Shown in pieces: positions 34,279 to 43,259 of a DNA stretch of 64,000 nucleotides (the first letter of the stretch is position 1; each line of letters starts with the position of its first letter). Under the pieces are notes generated by a model. The model was given only the letters and a program-made list of their open reading frames with translations. It had not been told where the DNA came from and did not search any database. Position numbers and translations under genes: made by a program. Origin of the DNA: Bin87 sp965220095 (GTDB lineage Bacteria > Chloroflexota > Dehalococcoidia > Lucifugimonadales > UBA3495); the NCBI GenBank assembly GCA_965220095.1, contig OZ244805.1, positions 2,356,001 through 2,420,000 of the forward strand. Direction: 5' to 3'.

Positions 34279-35958
34279 CTACGGGCGGTAGATCAGGACG
34301 CCGCGCTGCGGGTCGCGACCGCGGCTGGTGGACGCCAGCTTAAACTGCTCGGCCAGCAGATGCTGCAAACGCCGTATGTAAGGTCGCTGCGGTTCCAGTT
34401 GCACCGAGAATTCGCCGGACAGCACGCGGTGTGCGGCTTCTTCGGCCTCCGCCTTAGCATCTGCCACGGTTGACTCGTTCGGTTCATCCCGGTCATCGCC
34501 AAAACGGCGGCTGGAGGGCGGCAAATCGATACCCTGGTCGCGCGCCAGCGAGGTCAGGAACTCGCCGATCTGGGGCGCGGTATTCTTGCGCAAGACGTAG
34601 ACCGGAATGCTGTTGCTCTCGGCAACCCGCACCAGTTGGCTGCCCCGGCGGTAGTGGTTCTTGGTGGTCAAGAGCACGTTGGAGCGGCGCAGTTCGCTGA
34701 CGATTTCAGCGGTTATGCCACGTTCGGCCAACGTTGCTTCCAGCTTGTCGCGACTGACGCCGAACAGGAAGATGCGGGAATCCAGGCGCGGGCCGGCTCC
34801 GCCGCTGGCGTCGGGTTCATCCCGGAATTCTTCCGGCGGATATTGGTCGTAGGAAAGCTGGCTGCCGTTGCGGCGATTTTTGGTGTTGCTGCGACGGCCC
34901 TGAATCTCATTGGCCGACCAGGGGGCCGGTCCCGACTCGCTTTGGCGCGGTGGCGCGGTTCGGGTAATGGATCCATCTTCGTCCATGTGGCGCACTTCGG
35001 GAGCCACCTGGTAACCGCGCAGCCATTGGTCAACCACCTGGGCCACGTCTTCATGGACGGCTACTTCGTCCCAGTCCTGAATTTCTACCACCACGTCGAA
35101 AGTGGGCGGCGCTTTCCGCTCCAGGACGGTTTTCTGCGTGCCCCGGAAACGCGCCTCCTGGTCGCCCAGCGTTACGGTCTGCACACCGCCAACCAGGTCA
35201 GACAGCGTAGGATTCATGATGAGGTTGTCCAGCGTGTTGCCGTGGGCGGTGGCGACGAGCTGTACGCCCCGCTCGGCAATGGTGCGGGCGGCGGCGGCTT
35301 CCTGCGTGGTACCCATTTCATCGATGATGATGACCTGGGGCATATGATTTTCCACCGCTTCGATCATCACGTCGTGCTGCTCGGTGGGCGTCGGAACTTG
35401 CATCCGCCTGGCGTGTCCGATGGCGGGGTGCGGAATGTCTCCGTCGCCGGCTATTTCATTGGACGTGTCTACGATGATGACGCGTTTGCGCGCTTCGTCG
35501 GCGAGGACGCGGGCCACCTCACGCAACATCGTGGTTTTGCCGACACCGGGCCGACCCAGCAGCAGGATGTTCTTGCCACTGTAGGCCAGGTCTTCGATGA
35601 TCCTGATGGTGCCGAACACCGCCCGGCCCACCCGACAGGTTATGCCCACGACACTGCCGTGGCGGTTGCGAATGGCGGAGATGCGGTGCAGCGTGCGCTC
35701 CATGCCGGCGCGGTTATCGCCGCCGAACTCGCCGATACTGGTTACGACATGATCCAGGTCCTCCCGGCTGACTGGTTGTTCTGCCAGCACGATGTCACCA
35801 GACGAGAACCTGGCTTCCGGGGTGCGCCCCAAGTCCAGTACAACCTCCAGCAACTCGTTCCGGTTTTCCTGCTGTTGGAGGCTGGCCTGTATGTGCGGTG
35901 GGAGCACCCCCAGGAGCTGTTCCAGTTCATCGTGGATCGGTTGTTCGACAGTCACCAA
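34279..35958 (-). CDS. Ycf45-type AAA ATPase with C-terminal R3H domain
   Basis: 559 residues. A RecA/AAA-type ATPase core carries Walker A GRPGVGKTTM near 134-143, Walker B VIIIDEMGT near 205, and the SpoIIIAA-like segment VDTSNEIAGDGDIPHPAIG. After a low-complexity linker (about 320-395) comes a module read as RIFLFGVSRDKLEATLAERG, then a C-terminal R3H-like single-stranded nucleic-acid binding region (EEAAHRVLSGEFSVQLEPQRPYIRRLQHLLAE). Members occur in Chloroflexota, Cyanobacteria and plastids (Ycf45). Start is TTG 35958 or GTG 35955; GGAGG upstream slightly favours GTG. Confidence 0.85.
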   Translation of the reverse strand: MVTVEQPIHDELEQLLGVLPPHIQASLQQQENRNELLEVVLDLGRTPEARFSSGDIVLAEQPVSREDLDHVVTSIGEFGGDNRAGMERTLHRISAIRNRHGSVVGITCRVGRAVFGTIRIIEDLAYSGKNILLLGRPGVGKTTMLREVARVLADEARKRVIIVDTSNEIAGDGDIPHPAIGHARRMQVPTPTEQHDVMIEAVENHMPQVIIIDEMGTTQEAAAARTIAERGVQLVATAHGNTLDNLIMNPTLSDLVGGVQTVTLGDQEARFRGTQKTVLERKAPPTFDVVVEIQDWDEVAVHEDVAQVVDQWLRGYQVAPEVRHMDEDGSITRTAPPRQSESGPAPWSANEIQGRRSNTKNRRNGSQLSYDQYPPEEFRDEPDASGGAGPRLDSRIFLFGVSRDKLEATLAERGITAEIVSELRRSNVLLTTKNHYRRGSQLVRVAESNSIPVYVLRKNTAPQIGEFLTSLARDQGIDLPPSSRRFGDDRDEPNESTVADAKAEAEEAAHRVLSGEFSVQLEPQRPYIRRLQHLLAEQFKLASTSRGRDPQRGVLIYRP

Positions 35959-36043
35959 CTATGGCCTCCTGCCAGCAGGTAGCGCGGTTCGTCGGTCTTG
36001 GCAATCACCGGTGTATCTTTATCGTCCGGGGCAATGCACGGCG

Positions 36044-36664
36044 TCAGCGCACCCGCGGCGCGTCAATCAATGGAGCATCGGGGTCAAAGGGCGGGCCGCC
36101 GGCCAAGGCCACGAAGTAGCGGTGGATACGGGCGTCAGCGGTAAGTTCGGGGTGAAACGAGGTTGCCATCAGGTTGTTTTCCTGCACTGCGACCGGTCGA
36201 CCATCGGGAAGCGATGCCAACACCCGCACGTCATCGCCGACACGAATGATGACGGGTGCGCGAATGAAGATGGCGTGGTACTCGTCAGACCCCAGCACAG
36301 CGATTGCCAAATCCTGCTCGAAGGAATCCACCTGCCGCCCGAAGGCGTTGCGCTGCACGCCCACGTCCATCAGTTTGAGGGGAACCGGGTCTTCCTCGGT
36401 AATCTCTGACGCCAGCATTATCATGCCGGCGCAGGTTCCCCACACCGCTTTTCCAGATTTGGCCAGGCCGGCCACCGGTTCCCGCAACCCGTACAATGAC
36501 ATCAGGCGGCTCAATGTGGTGCTCTCGCCACCGGGGATAATCAACCCGTCCAGTCCGTCCAGCTGGTCTGGCAGGCGCACCTCGGTAGCAGTGGAGCCAA
36601 TCTTCCGAAGCACGTGGCAGTGCTCCGCGAAATCTCCCTGTACAGCCAAAACGCCGATGTTCAA
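36044..36664 (-). CDS. pdxT: Pyridoxal 5'-phosphate synthase, glutaminase subunit
   Basis: 206 residues. It releases ammonia from glutamine for PdxS. The triad is visible as Cys78 (GTCAGMIM) and the His and Glu of FHPE near 173-176; the oxyanion segment PGGESTT is at 44-50. The start is TTG 36664, giving MNIGVLAVQGDFAEH, the normal beginning of PdxT. It follows pdxS by about 80 bases on the same strand, as expected for a PdxST complex. Confidence 0.95.
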   Translation of the reverse strand: MNIGVLAVQGDFAEHCHVLRKIGSTATEVRLPDQLDGLDGLIIPGGESTTLSRLMSLYGLREPVAGLAKSGKAVWGTCAGMIMLASEITEEDPVPLKLMDVGVQRNAFGRQVDSFEQDLAIAVLGSDEYHAIFIRAPVIIRVGDDVRVLASLPDGRPVAVQENNLMATSFHPELTADARIHRYFVALAGGPPFDPDAPLIDAPRVR

Positions 36665-36745
36665 CTAAATGTCCAGCCGTTGTCCTGGTCGAATACCGTC
36701 GGCGCGCCCCGCCGGCGGATCAACGTTGGTGAGAAGTTACACCGT

Positions 36746-37636
36746 TTATACGCTGCGGGTGGCGAGCAGTTGCTCTGCGGGAATGGAACGTGTGGAGATG
36801 CCGACCATCGCTTCGCCCAGGTCCTTGGAAACCTCTGCCAGGATATTGGCGTCCTGGTAGTGAGTAACAGCCTGCACAATGGCATGGGCGCGGCGGGCCG
36901 GGTCTCCCGACTTGAATATGCCGGATCCAACGAACACGCCATCGGCGCCCAACTGCATCATGAGGGCAGCGTCGGCGGGAGTGGCCACTCCGCCGGCGGC
37001 GAAGTTTACCACGGGCATCCGTCCTTCCTCGCGGGTCTGCTGGAGCAAATCCAGGCTCACCCGCATATCGCGAGCTTCCACCACCAACTCGTCGTCGGGC
37101 ATATTCTGCAGCTTGCGGATGGCATCCTGCACGGCGCGCATATGGGTAACGGCCTCGACGACATCGCCGGTGCCGGCTTCGCCCTTGGTGCGAATCATGG
37201 CAGCGCCCTCGGAGATACGGCGCAGCGCTTCGCCCAGGTCGCGGCAACCGCACACGAAGGGCACGGTAAAGTCGTGTTTCCACACGTGGTGCATCTCGTC
37301 AGCCGGCGTCAGCACCTCCGACTCGTCGACGTAGTCAACGCCCATTGCCTGCAGGATCTGAGCCTCTACAAAGTGTCCGATGCGGCATTTGGCCATGACG
37401 GGGATGGATACAGCGTCGATGATTTCGGCAATCATCGTCGGGTCGCTCATGCGTGCAACGCCGCCGTCGGCGCGGATGTCGGCCGGTACGCGCTCCAGGG
37501 CCATCACGGCCACCGCGCCGTTGTCCTGAGCGATGCGGGCCTGCTCTGCATTGACAACGTCCATGATGACGCCGCCCTTCAGCATTTGGGCATGGCCAGA
37601 TTTTACGGTAAAAGTTCCGGTAAGGACGTCAACCAT
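36746..37636 (-). CDS. pdxS: Pyridoxal 5'-phosphate synthase, lyase subunit
   Basis: 296 residues, TIM barrel that builds PLP from ribose 5-phosphate, glyceraldehyde 3-phosphate and ammonia. Asp26 (VIMDVVN), Lys83 (VMAKCRIGHF) and Lys151 (IRTKGEAGTG) match the conserved active-site residues. Gly-rich phosphate loop GVATPADAALMMQLGADGVFVGSGIF is present. GAGGAGG precedes ATG 37636. It heads the run pdxS-pdxT-R3H ATPase-tmk. A good promoter lies at 37673-37701, and IS66 copy 2 is inserted just upstream of it. Confidence 0.97.
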   Translation of the reverse strand: MVDVLTGTFTVKSGHAQMLKGGVIMDVVNAEQARIAQDNGAVAVMALERVPADIRADGGVARMSDPTMIAEIIDAVSIPVMAKCRIGHFVEAQILQAMGVDYVDESEVLTPADEMHHVWKHDFTVPFVCGCRDLGEALRRISEGAAMIRTKGEAGTGDVVEAVTHMRAVQDAIRKLQNMPDDELVVEARDMRVSLDLLQQTREEGRMPVVNFAAGGVATPADAALMMQLGADGVFVGSGIFKSGDPARRAHAIVQAVTHYQDANILAEVSKDLGEAMVGISTRSIPAEQLLATRSV

Positions 37637-37672
37637 GGGGGTGCCTCCTCTCCACTGGAATATTGGGCTCTT

Positions 37673-37701
37673 ATTATAGCCGCCGACGCAACGCTAATCA
37701 A
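37673..37701 (-). promoter_or_regulatory. Promoter of pdxS
   Basis: On the minus strand TTGATT (37701-37696) and a perfect TATAAT (37678-37673) are 17 bases apart. IS66 copy 2 begins at 37717, 15 bases upstream of the -35 box, so the core promoter survived the insertion. Confidence 0.75.
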
Positions 37702-37716
37702 TCAGGCCCCACCCCG

Positions 37717-38906
37717 GTAACAGTTCAGAGTTGGGGGGAAGTGAGCAGTTGTTGGCAGGCGGTGAGGGGGTTGAGACCCTGTGCGCGCCAGGCACCGAAG
37801 ATTGAGGCCAGCGTCATCTTGGTGTCGGTGCCTTGGTGCGAGCGAGTGCCCCCGCTGATCTTGCGGCTGACCACCAGATGGCGCAGGCTGCGCTCGGCGG
37901 CGTTGTTGCGCTGCGGGGTGGGTGAAAGCCGCGGCCTGGCGGTAGAGTTGGTGGACGGCGTCAGACCACTGGGACAGTGATTCATCCTCGGGGTAGAGGG
38001 AGTGCAGGTCGTGGATGTCCCGCAACAGGTGGGCCCAGCAGCGTTGCTTGGGGCCGTCGTAGTGATGGTAGGCGGCATAGAAGTCGCTGACCAGCACGCC
38101 GGCGAACTCCGCACCCAGGACTTCATCCACCACGGCCTTGCCACGGTTCCGGCGCAGGAAGTAGCGCTGGGTGGGATCGGATGTGTTCCAGTATGCCCGC
38201 CAGTTCGGTTTGGGCTTTGCCAGCCACTTTTCGGGTGGCAGCCACGATGGCCCCCAGGCTGCGGTGCAGCCCGTGCACGGTGCGCAGATACCACTGGATG
38301 CTGCGCCAGGGCAACCGGGCCTCCTCCCGCAGGGCGGCAATCAGGCTGACGACGTTGACGCCGAGCCGCTGCCGACCCAACGCCACGCCGTCCAGTTGCG
38401 CTGGGGGCAGACCGCGCCGTCGGCACCGGGGACAGGTGCGGGCCAGGTAGACGTGCTCGGTTACCTGCACCGGAACCTGGGGCAGGTCGATGACCTCCCG
38501 AGTGCGCCGGGTCCAACCCCCAGACAACTGGGTTCCACAGTCGGGACACTGCTCCACCACATGCTCCACCTGCTGAGTGGGCGTCATGCGGGTCCGGGCA
38601 AAGCCGTGGCGACGCGCCTGGCCTGGACCTTTGGGCCGGGCTGGCTTCCGGTCGGCTTTGGGCTTCAGGCCCGGCATCCGCCGGGAACCGCTGGGTTTGG
38701 CCTGCCCTTCCAGCTGGGCAATCCGTTGCTCCAGCCCGTCGATGCTGACCTGCTGCCGGACGATGATGCCAATGAGGACATCGCGATGGGCGGTCCTGAG
38801 ATCGGTTTCGGTATCCATGCCAGTTATATGACATAATCACCGCCCCCAGAGCCAGCCATCCCCAAACCAACTTCGACCAATTCACCCACCGACTCTGAAC
38901 GGTTAC
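37717..38906 (-). mobile_element. IS66-family element, copy 2 (defective)
   Basis: Left end GTAACAGTTCAGAG and right end CTCTGAACGGTTAC are inverted copies. The outer 8-bp sequences (CCACCCCG and CTCCTCAC) do not match, so one flank has been rearranged. At 1190 bp it is shorter than copy 1 and related to it at high identity. Confidence 0.85.
37725..38818 (-). pseudogene. IS66 transposase, copy 2, broken
   Basis: The first 231 residues (38818-38123) are intact: coiled N-terminus, zinc-finger-like CPDCG and CPRCRRRG, and AALREEARLPWRSIQWYL. Then a frameshift leads to TQRYFLRRNRGKAVVDEVL and the DDE region SDFYAAYHHYDGPKQ, and an internal deletion joins this directly to NNAAERSLRHLVV. The missing segment is present in copy 1. 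Confidence 0.87.
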
Positions 38907-38927
38907 CTCCTCACCAGGGCCTTTCGA

Positions 38928-39872
38928 TTATTGAACGGTAGCACCGATGAGGGCCAAGGATTGAGCGGGGTGGGCGGTGTGGCGGCGTAAGGCGGCGGCG
39001 ATATTTGGTTCACCGGCCAATCTGAAGAGGCTGATGGTCAAGTTACGCAGGCCCGCCATGATTTGGGGAGCGGCCCCGGTTCTCACTTGGGAGCGGTCTT
39101 CATCCAGGGCCACATCCCGCAGGGCCACATCCCGCAGGGCCACATCCCGCAGGGCCACATCCCGCAGGGCCACATCCCGCAGGGCCACATCCCGCAGGGC
39201 CACATCCCGTACCCAGTGGATGCGATTTTCGATACCCCAGTATCCCCGCCACCGGGCGAGGAGCCGATGCGGGCTGGCCTGCTGGGGTGGCAGGCTGGTA
39301 ACGGCATAGGCCAACTCTCGCCGGGTCTTTCCTCTGGTGGTGACGGTTGGTGGTGACGGTGCGTTCCAAGCGGCACACCTGGGCCAGATGTGGCCAGTCG
39401 GTGTAGCCGACCAACAGGTCGGCGGCCCACAGCCGTCGCCGTTCCACCCGGCCACCGTGCTGGCTGGTTGGGGTGGCGTGGGGAGCGCCAGCGGGTTCCG
39501 CCTCCCAAATGGCGCTGATGTCCTGTTTCGATGATGTCCTGTTTCAAGGTTGGTTGATTGTCTTCGACCGCGCAGCAGTGGTGCCCCCCTGAGCTACGAT
39601 CTGTTGGCACACCTTCCGTTGGGTAAACTGGGCATACCGGTAACCGCTCGACCCGCCAGATCCAGTTCTCAAGCAGGCCGGGTATGGCGTCCAACTCATT
39701 CTGCTTCTCCCCTACCGCCTGCTGTCCCACCACAATGCCTGATTGCTGGGCGTAGGCCGCCACCAGATGCGCGCCGGGCAACTGCCGACCGTGCAAACCC
39801 CGCCACCGCTTCCCGTCGATGGCCACCGCTTCCCCATCTTGCAGACCCCGCTCTTGCAGCCATTTTCCCAAG
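38928..39872 (-). pseudogene. ISAs1 transposase, C-terminal part, frameshifted
   Basis: Begins LGKWLQERGLQDGEAVAIDGK, the first DDE strand of ISAs1 transposases, then continues across frames (GAHLVAAYAQQSGIVVGQ, and KQNELDAIPGLLE) to RELAYAVTSLPPQQASPHRLL, then WGIENRIHWVRDV and a normal end PQIMAGLRNLTISLFRLAG. A 15-bp unit is expanded seven-fold inside the segment that normally reads VRDVxxxEDRS. Multiple frameshifts make it inactive. Confidence 0.85.
39106..39210. repeat. Seven 15-bp tandem repeats inside the ISAs1 transposase
   Basis: Seven units of AGGGCCACATCCCGC run without interruption from 39106 to 39210; the last ends in T instead of C. On the minus strand they encode RDVAL repeated seven times in frame. 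Confidence 0.95.
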
Positions 39873-39888
39873 CTGGACTTTCCGCATT

Positions 39889-41272
39889 TCAAGCGGCGTA
39901 AGCCAGGGAATCGACAAGTCGGTGGTACAGAGCGACTGGGAGTTCCTGCGTATCGGGGTCGACGGCCGACGTTGAAAAACCCTCCGAGGCCAGCCACAGG
40001 TGGCGTCGCACCAGGGCAATGGCGTCCACGAAGGTCGGCAACGGCTTGTCGTACCAGGCCGCTCGGCGCTGGGTCATGGGGCGCTGTTTTTGCAACCCGT
40101 GGGCGGCCAGGGTGGTCCAGGAGAAGATTCCCAGCAGGACGGGCGTGGTGCGGGCGATGGCCAGGTCGGACCACTGGCGTTGGGTTTCCAGGCCCAGGTG
40201 GGTCCGCACCTCCCGGAAAGTAACTTCCAGTTGCCAGCGCAGGACAAACCATTCCAGGATCTGGGTCGGGTCCGCCGCGGGGTCGGTGCACAGCAAGGCC
40301 TGGGTGGCGAAGGAGCCCTGGGGATCCCGGATCAGCACCCAGCGGATGCGGACTGGAGACTTGCCGGAGCGGTACCAGACCGCCGTTTGCGACGTGAGTT
40401 CCACCGTGCGGGTGGCGCCGTCATACCAGGCCACGGCCACGCTGGCCCAAGTTGCCTGGGGCTGGTCAAGGAGGACTTTCAGCGCGGGTCGCCGCGCGCC
40501 TTTCAGCGGCGGGCGGCCGTTCTGACCCGGCTGACGGGCTGGCGCGGGCGCATAGAGAGCGGCGTCCAGCCGTAGTCTGGCAATGAGGGTAACGGGTTCA
40601 CGGAGGGATTGGCAGCAGTGGAGCAGGTCCAGCACGGCGTAGCTGTTGTCGCCCACCAGCGCCAGTGGACGTTGGGGCAGCCAGCGTGGTTCGGCAGGCT
40701 CACCATGAGCGGGGTTGCAGGATCATCTGTCGCGCCCAGTCGGTGAGCTTCTTGTGCCGACGTCCCTGCTGTTGGTAGTACCGGGTCGATGGCGCCAGCA
40801 CGGTGAGCGCCGGCAGGGCCCAATGGCGTCCGGCCCAAGGCACGTGGCCCAGCCACATCAGAGAGATCCAGCGCAGGCCGCTGGCCTTGACCAGTTGGCT
40901 CCGGCTGGAACGCACCGCGTCGCGGTAGATGCCCCGACCTTTGATCTTGGCGCCGCGACGCCGTTCCAGGGTTTCGTCGATGCCGAAGACCAAGGGGCCA
41001 TCCCCACCATCAAGGTGCTGGAGCAGCAACACCAAGAGGATGCGCGCCGCTGCACGGGGCGACCACACCGCCCGGTTGAGCACCTCATGGTAGCGGGCGT
41101 AATCGCGGTGATCGCTGCGGCCCATGACCCGCAGGGCCGCGGCGACGGTGCGCTGACCCGGGGTCAGGATCGCGCCCACCAGCAGTACCTGGGCTTTCCG
41201 CCAGGTCGGGTTGGTAAACAGCGTTGCGAAGGGAATGAGTATGGATACAATGGCATTGGGCAGGGTAAGCAT
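39889..41272 (-). pseudogene. Transposase of the nested element, interrupted
   Basis: N-terminal 190 residues (41272-40700: MLTLPNAIVSILIPFATLF, FGIDETLERRRGAKIKGRG with a DDE-type Asp, WISLMWLGHVPW) and the C-terminal part (40656-39889: GDNSYAVLDLLHC, RWVLIRDP, WFVLRWQLEVTFREVRTHLG) belong to one transposase. They are separated by a frame break exactly at a dispersed CTCACCATGAGCGGG repeat (40688-40714). Confidence 0.85.
40688..40714. repeat. Dispersed GGCTCACCATGAGCGGG repeat inside a transposase
   Basis: The block GGTTCGGCAGGCTCACC...GCGGGG matches repeats at 53742-53800 and 57014-57082. It coincides with the frame break in the surrounding transposase, so its arrival probably inactivated the gene. 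Confidence 0.7.
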
Positions 41273-41334
41273 AGCTGGGCCTTTAGTGAGATTTTGGTCA
41301 GGCCAGCTTACCCTGTCTTTATACTTTTTCTAAA

Positions 41335-41589
41335 TTATGCGTAAAGCCTAGCCAAGGCCTTCTCGAAGGCATCCCGGTCCAGGCGGCTAAACACCTGATG
41401 CAGCGTGGACACACACGGAGTACGCTCCCGGGTAAAGCCCAACCCCTCAGAAACCGACCGCCCCTGGTCTCGACCCCACTGGCTGATGGCATACAAACTG
41501 CGCGCTCCGCACAGCATGGCGCATACCGCCAACCCCAAGGTAGCCCCCAAAGGATGGCGCTTCCCATGACCACTGCGGGGGTCGGGCAC
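41335..41589 (-). pseudogene. ISAs1 transposase, N-terminal part
   Basis: 84 residues starting MPDPRSGHGKRHPLGATLGL, then CGARSLYAISQWGRDQG, and TPCVSTLHQVFSRLDRDAFEKALA: the standard N-terminal domain of ISAs1 transposases. The reading enters the nested element after KALAR. Rejoining across it gives KALAxLGKWLQERG, a continuous ISAs1 sequence. Confidence 0.9.
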
Positions 41590-41666
41590 CCTAGTATTAC
41601 AACGACGGTTGGCATGGTAGGATGGTGGGGGTAGTTGGGTAAGGCTTGAGGAGGCGGGGCAGGGAA

Positions 41667-42932
41667 ATGGATGCGGCGGCTTTTGAGCAGGTGGACGGGG
41701 CCTTTCAGGATTTTCACGCTTACTTCGCTGCGCTGTTTGGTCGCCGGGAGGCGCGGGATCACAGTCGTCATTATCTGCAGGCCCTGCTGGTGCAGTCCGG
41801 GGAGCGGCGCAACGCCGAGAATCTGTCGGAGACGGTTCCGGCGTCAGCCCGGGTGATGCAGCGGTTTCTCACCGAGTCCCCCTGGGATGACGACGTGGTG
41901 ATGGGCCGCCTTCAAGAGTACCTGGGACCCCGGCTGGGGCGCCCGGAGGCGGTGTGGGTGCTGGACGGCAGCGATTTCCCCAAGCAGGGCAGGAAGTCGG
42001 TGGGCGTGGCGCGTCAGTACTGCGGGAGCCTGGGCAAGGTGGCCAACTGCCAGGCTGGAATGTTCCTGGCCTACGTCAGCCTGCAGGGACGGGCCCTGGT
42101 GGACAAACGGCTTTATCTGCCGGAGAGCTGGACCTCGGACACCGACCGCTGTGCGGCGGCGGGGGTGCCGGAGGAGAGTCGGAACTACCGGTCAAAAACC
42201 AAGTTGGCGCTGGAGATGCTGGAGCGGGCCTTGGAGCGGGGGCATCTGAAAGCCGGCTGGGTTGCCGGGGACGACGCCTTCGGGATGTCGCCGTCCTTCC
42301 GCGATGGACTGGCGGCGCTGGGGATGCGCTACGTGCTGGACGTTCCCGGCGGCGCCACGGTCTGGCCGCTGGAGCCAGCCTGGACCAGTCCAGAGTATCA
42401 GGGGAGCGGGCGTCCCCGCAAACCCAGGCTCAAGGGCGGGCAGCGGCGCACCATGGTGGAGCGCAGCGCTGAATTGCCGGAGGAGGCCTGGCGGGAGATC
42501 ACGGTGGCGGAGGGAAGCCAGGGTCCCCGCAGCTACCAGTTCAGCGCCCAGCGGGTGCGGTCGACCAGTAAGCGGAAGCCTGGCGAAATCCACTGGGCCG
42601 TCTACCGCCGGAACCGGGACGGCAGCGAGCCCCGCTACTACCTGTCCAACGCCCCGGAGGACACTTCCCTGGAGACCCTGGCCTACGTGGGAGGGTCGCG
42701 GTGGCGCATTGAAACCGAGTTCGAGACGGAAAAAAGCGATGTGGGGCTGGATGAGTACGAGACCCGCACCTGGGCGGGCTGGCATCATCACGTGGCCCTG
42801 TGCCTGCTGGGCGGAGCGTTTCTCCTGAGTCTGCAACAGGCTTGGGGGGAAAAAGATGCCCCGGATCACCCGGCCGCAGGTTTACCGGGTGGTGCGAGAG
42901 ATGCTGCCCCGGGAACGGTTCGGGCCGGCTGA
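41667..42932 (+). CDS. IS701 transposase, copy A (main frame)
   Basis: 421 residues from ATG 41667 (another ATG at 41646). DDE transposase with WVLDGSDFPKQGRKSVGVARQYCG near 100-125 (first Asp), KAGWVAGDDAFGMSP near 200 (second Asp) and RWRIETEFETEKSDVGLDEYE near 350-370 (Glu). At run G6A5 (about 42845-42855) the frame departs from the conserved C-terminus and ends 26 codons later. The conserved tail starts at ATG 42856 in another frame. Copy B has the same arrangement. Confidence 0.9.
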   Translation: MDAAAFEQVDGAFQDFHAYFAALFGRREARDHSRHYLQALLVQSGERRNAENLSETVPASARVMQRFLTESPWDDDVVMGRLQEYLGPRLGRPEAVWVLDGSDFPKQGRKSVGVARQYCGSLGKVANCQAGMFLAYVSLQGRALVDKRLYLPESWTSDTDRCAAAGVPEESRNYRSKTKLALEMLERALERGHLKAGWVAGDDAFGMSPSFRDGLAALGMRYVLDVPGGATVWPLEPAWTSPEYQGSGRPRKPRLKGGQRRTMVERSAELPEEAWREITVAEGSQGPRSYQFSAQRVRSTSKRKPGEIHWAVYRRNRDGSEPRYYLSNAPEDTSLETLAYVGGSRWRIETEFETEKSDVGLDEYETRTWAGWHHHVALCLLGGAFLLSLQQAWGEKDAPDHPAAGLPGGARDAAPGTVRAG

Positions 42933-43038
42933 GTTGCTGCGGTGGCTGGAGCAGACCCAAGAATGCAACGAACGGGCCAGACGCTCCCACGCCAAGCGGC
43001 GCGCCGCCCTTCGCGCATCCCCGAACATCCCTCCTTGA
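42856..43038 (+). CDS. IS701 transposase C-terminal tail in a shifted frame, copy A
   Basis: 60 residues, MPRITRPQVYRVVREMLPR to SPNIPP. In divergent copy C the equivalent tail is in frame with the main protein through a G6A3 run, so here it is either reached by +1 frameshifting or transcript slippage at G6A5, or it is made separately. Confidence 0.7.
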   Translation: MPRITRPQVYRVVREMLPRERFGPAELLRWLEQTQECNERARRSHAKRRAALRASPNIPP

Positions 43039-43259
43039 ACCGTCGTTGTAATACTAGCAGCGAGTCCCAGTATTGTTGAACGAGTTTGCCCGGGCAAGCC
43101 GCTATCGATCGGCGTTAATTATTCCTGCTGTTGCCGATGCTCGCTCTGGGAAGCTCTGTGCATGGGACGTCGTTCCCAACCGGTGGGGTGGGCATCCCAG
43201 GGGCTCGGTTAGCCGGTGGCCCATGCTCACCCGGGGGCCAGTCGACCGAACCGGAATAG

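Larger units (their letters stand above)
39877..41347 (-). mobile_element. IS701-like (DDE_5-type) element nested in ISAs1
   Basis: About 1471 bp. The left end ACTTTCCGCATTT and the right end AAATTATGCGTAAAGC are inverted copies with a few differences. CTGG (39873-39876) and CTAG (41348-41351) flank it, consistent with a CTAG-type 4-bp target duplication that has one change. Family name is uncertain; the transposase is DDE-type and differs from IS701 copies A-C. Confidence 0.7.
38915..41590 (-). mobile_element. ISAs1-family element, split by a nested insertion
   Basis: The left end CAGGGCCTTTCGATTATTG at 38915 resembles ISAs1-family termini. The transposase reads from 41589 leftward, is interrupted at 39877-41347 by another element, and ends at 38928. 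The true right end is not seen because IS701 copy A begins at 41595. Confidence 0.75.
41595..43053 (+). mobile_element. IS701-family element, copy A
   Basis: 1459 bp with perfect 16-bp inverted ends TATTACAACGACGGTT and exact CTAG duplications at 41591-41594 and 43054-43057. Copy B at 60305-61763 has the same length and identical translations. Confidence 0.95.

Noticed and set aside
37717..38914. 8-bp target duplication for IS66 copy 2
   Set aside because: CCACCCCG and CTCCTCAC outside the ends do not match, so no duplication can be claimed.
39106..39210. CRISPR or regulatory iteron array
   Set aside because: The 15-bp units have no spacers and lie in frame inside a transposase gene.
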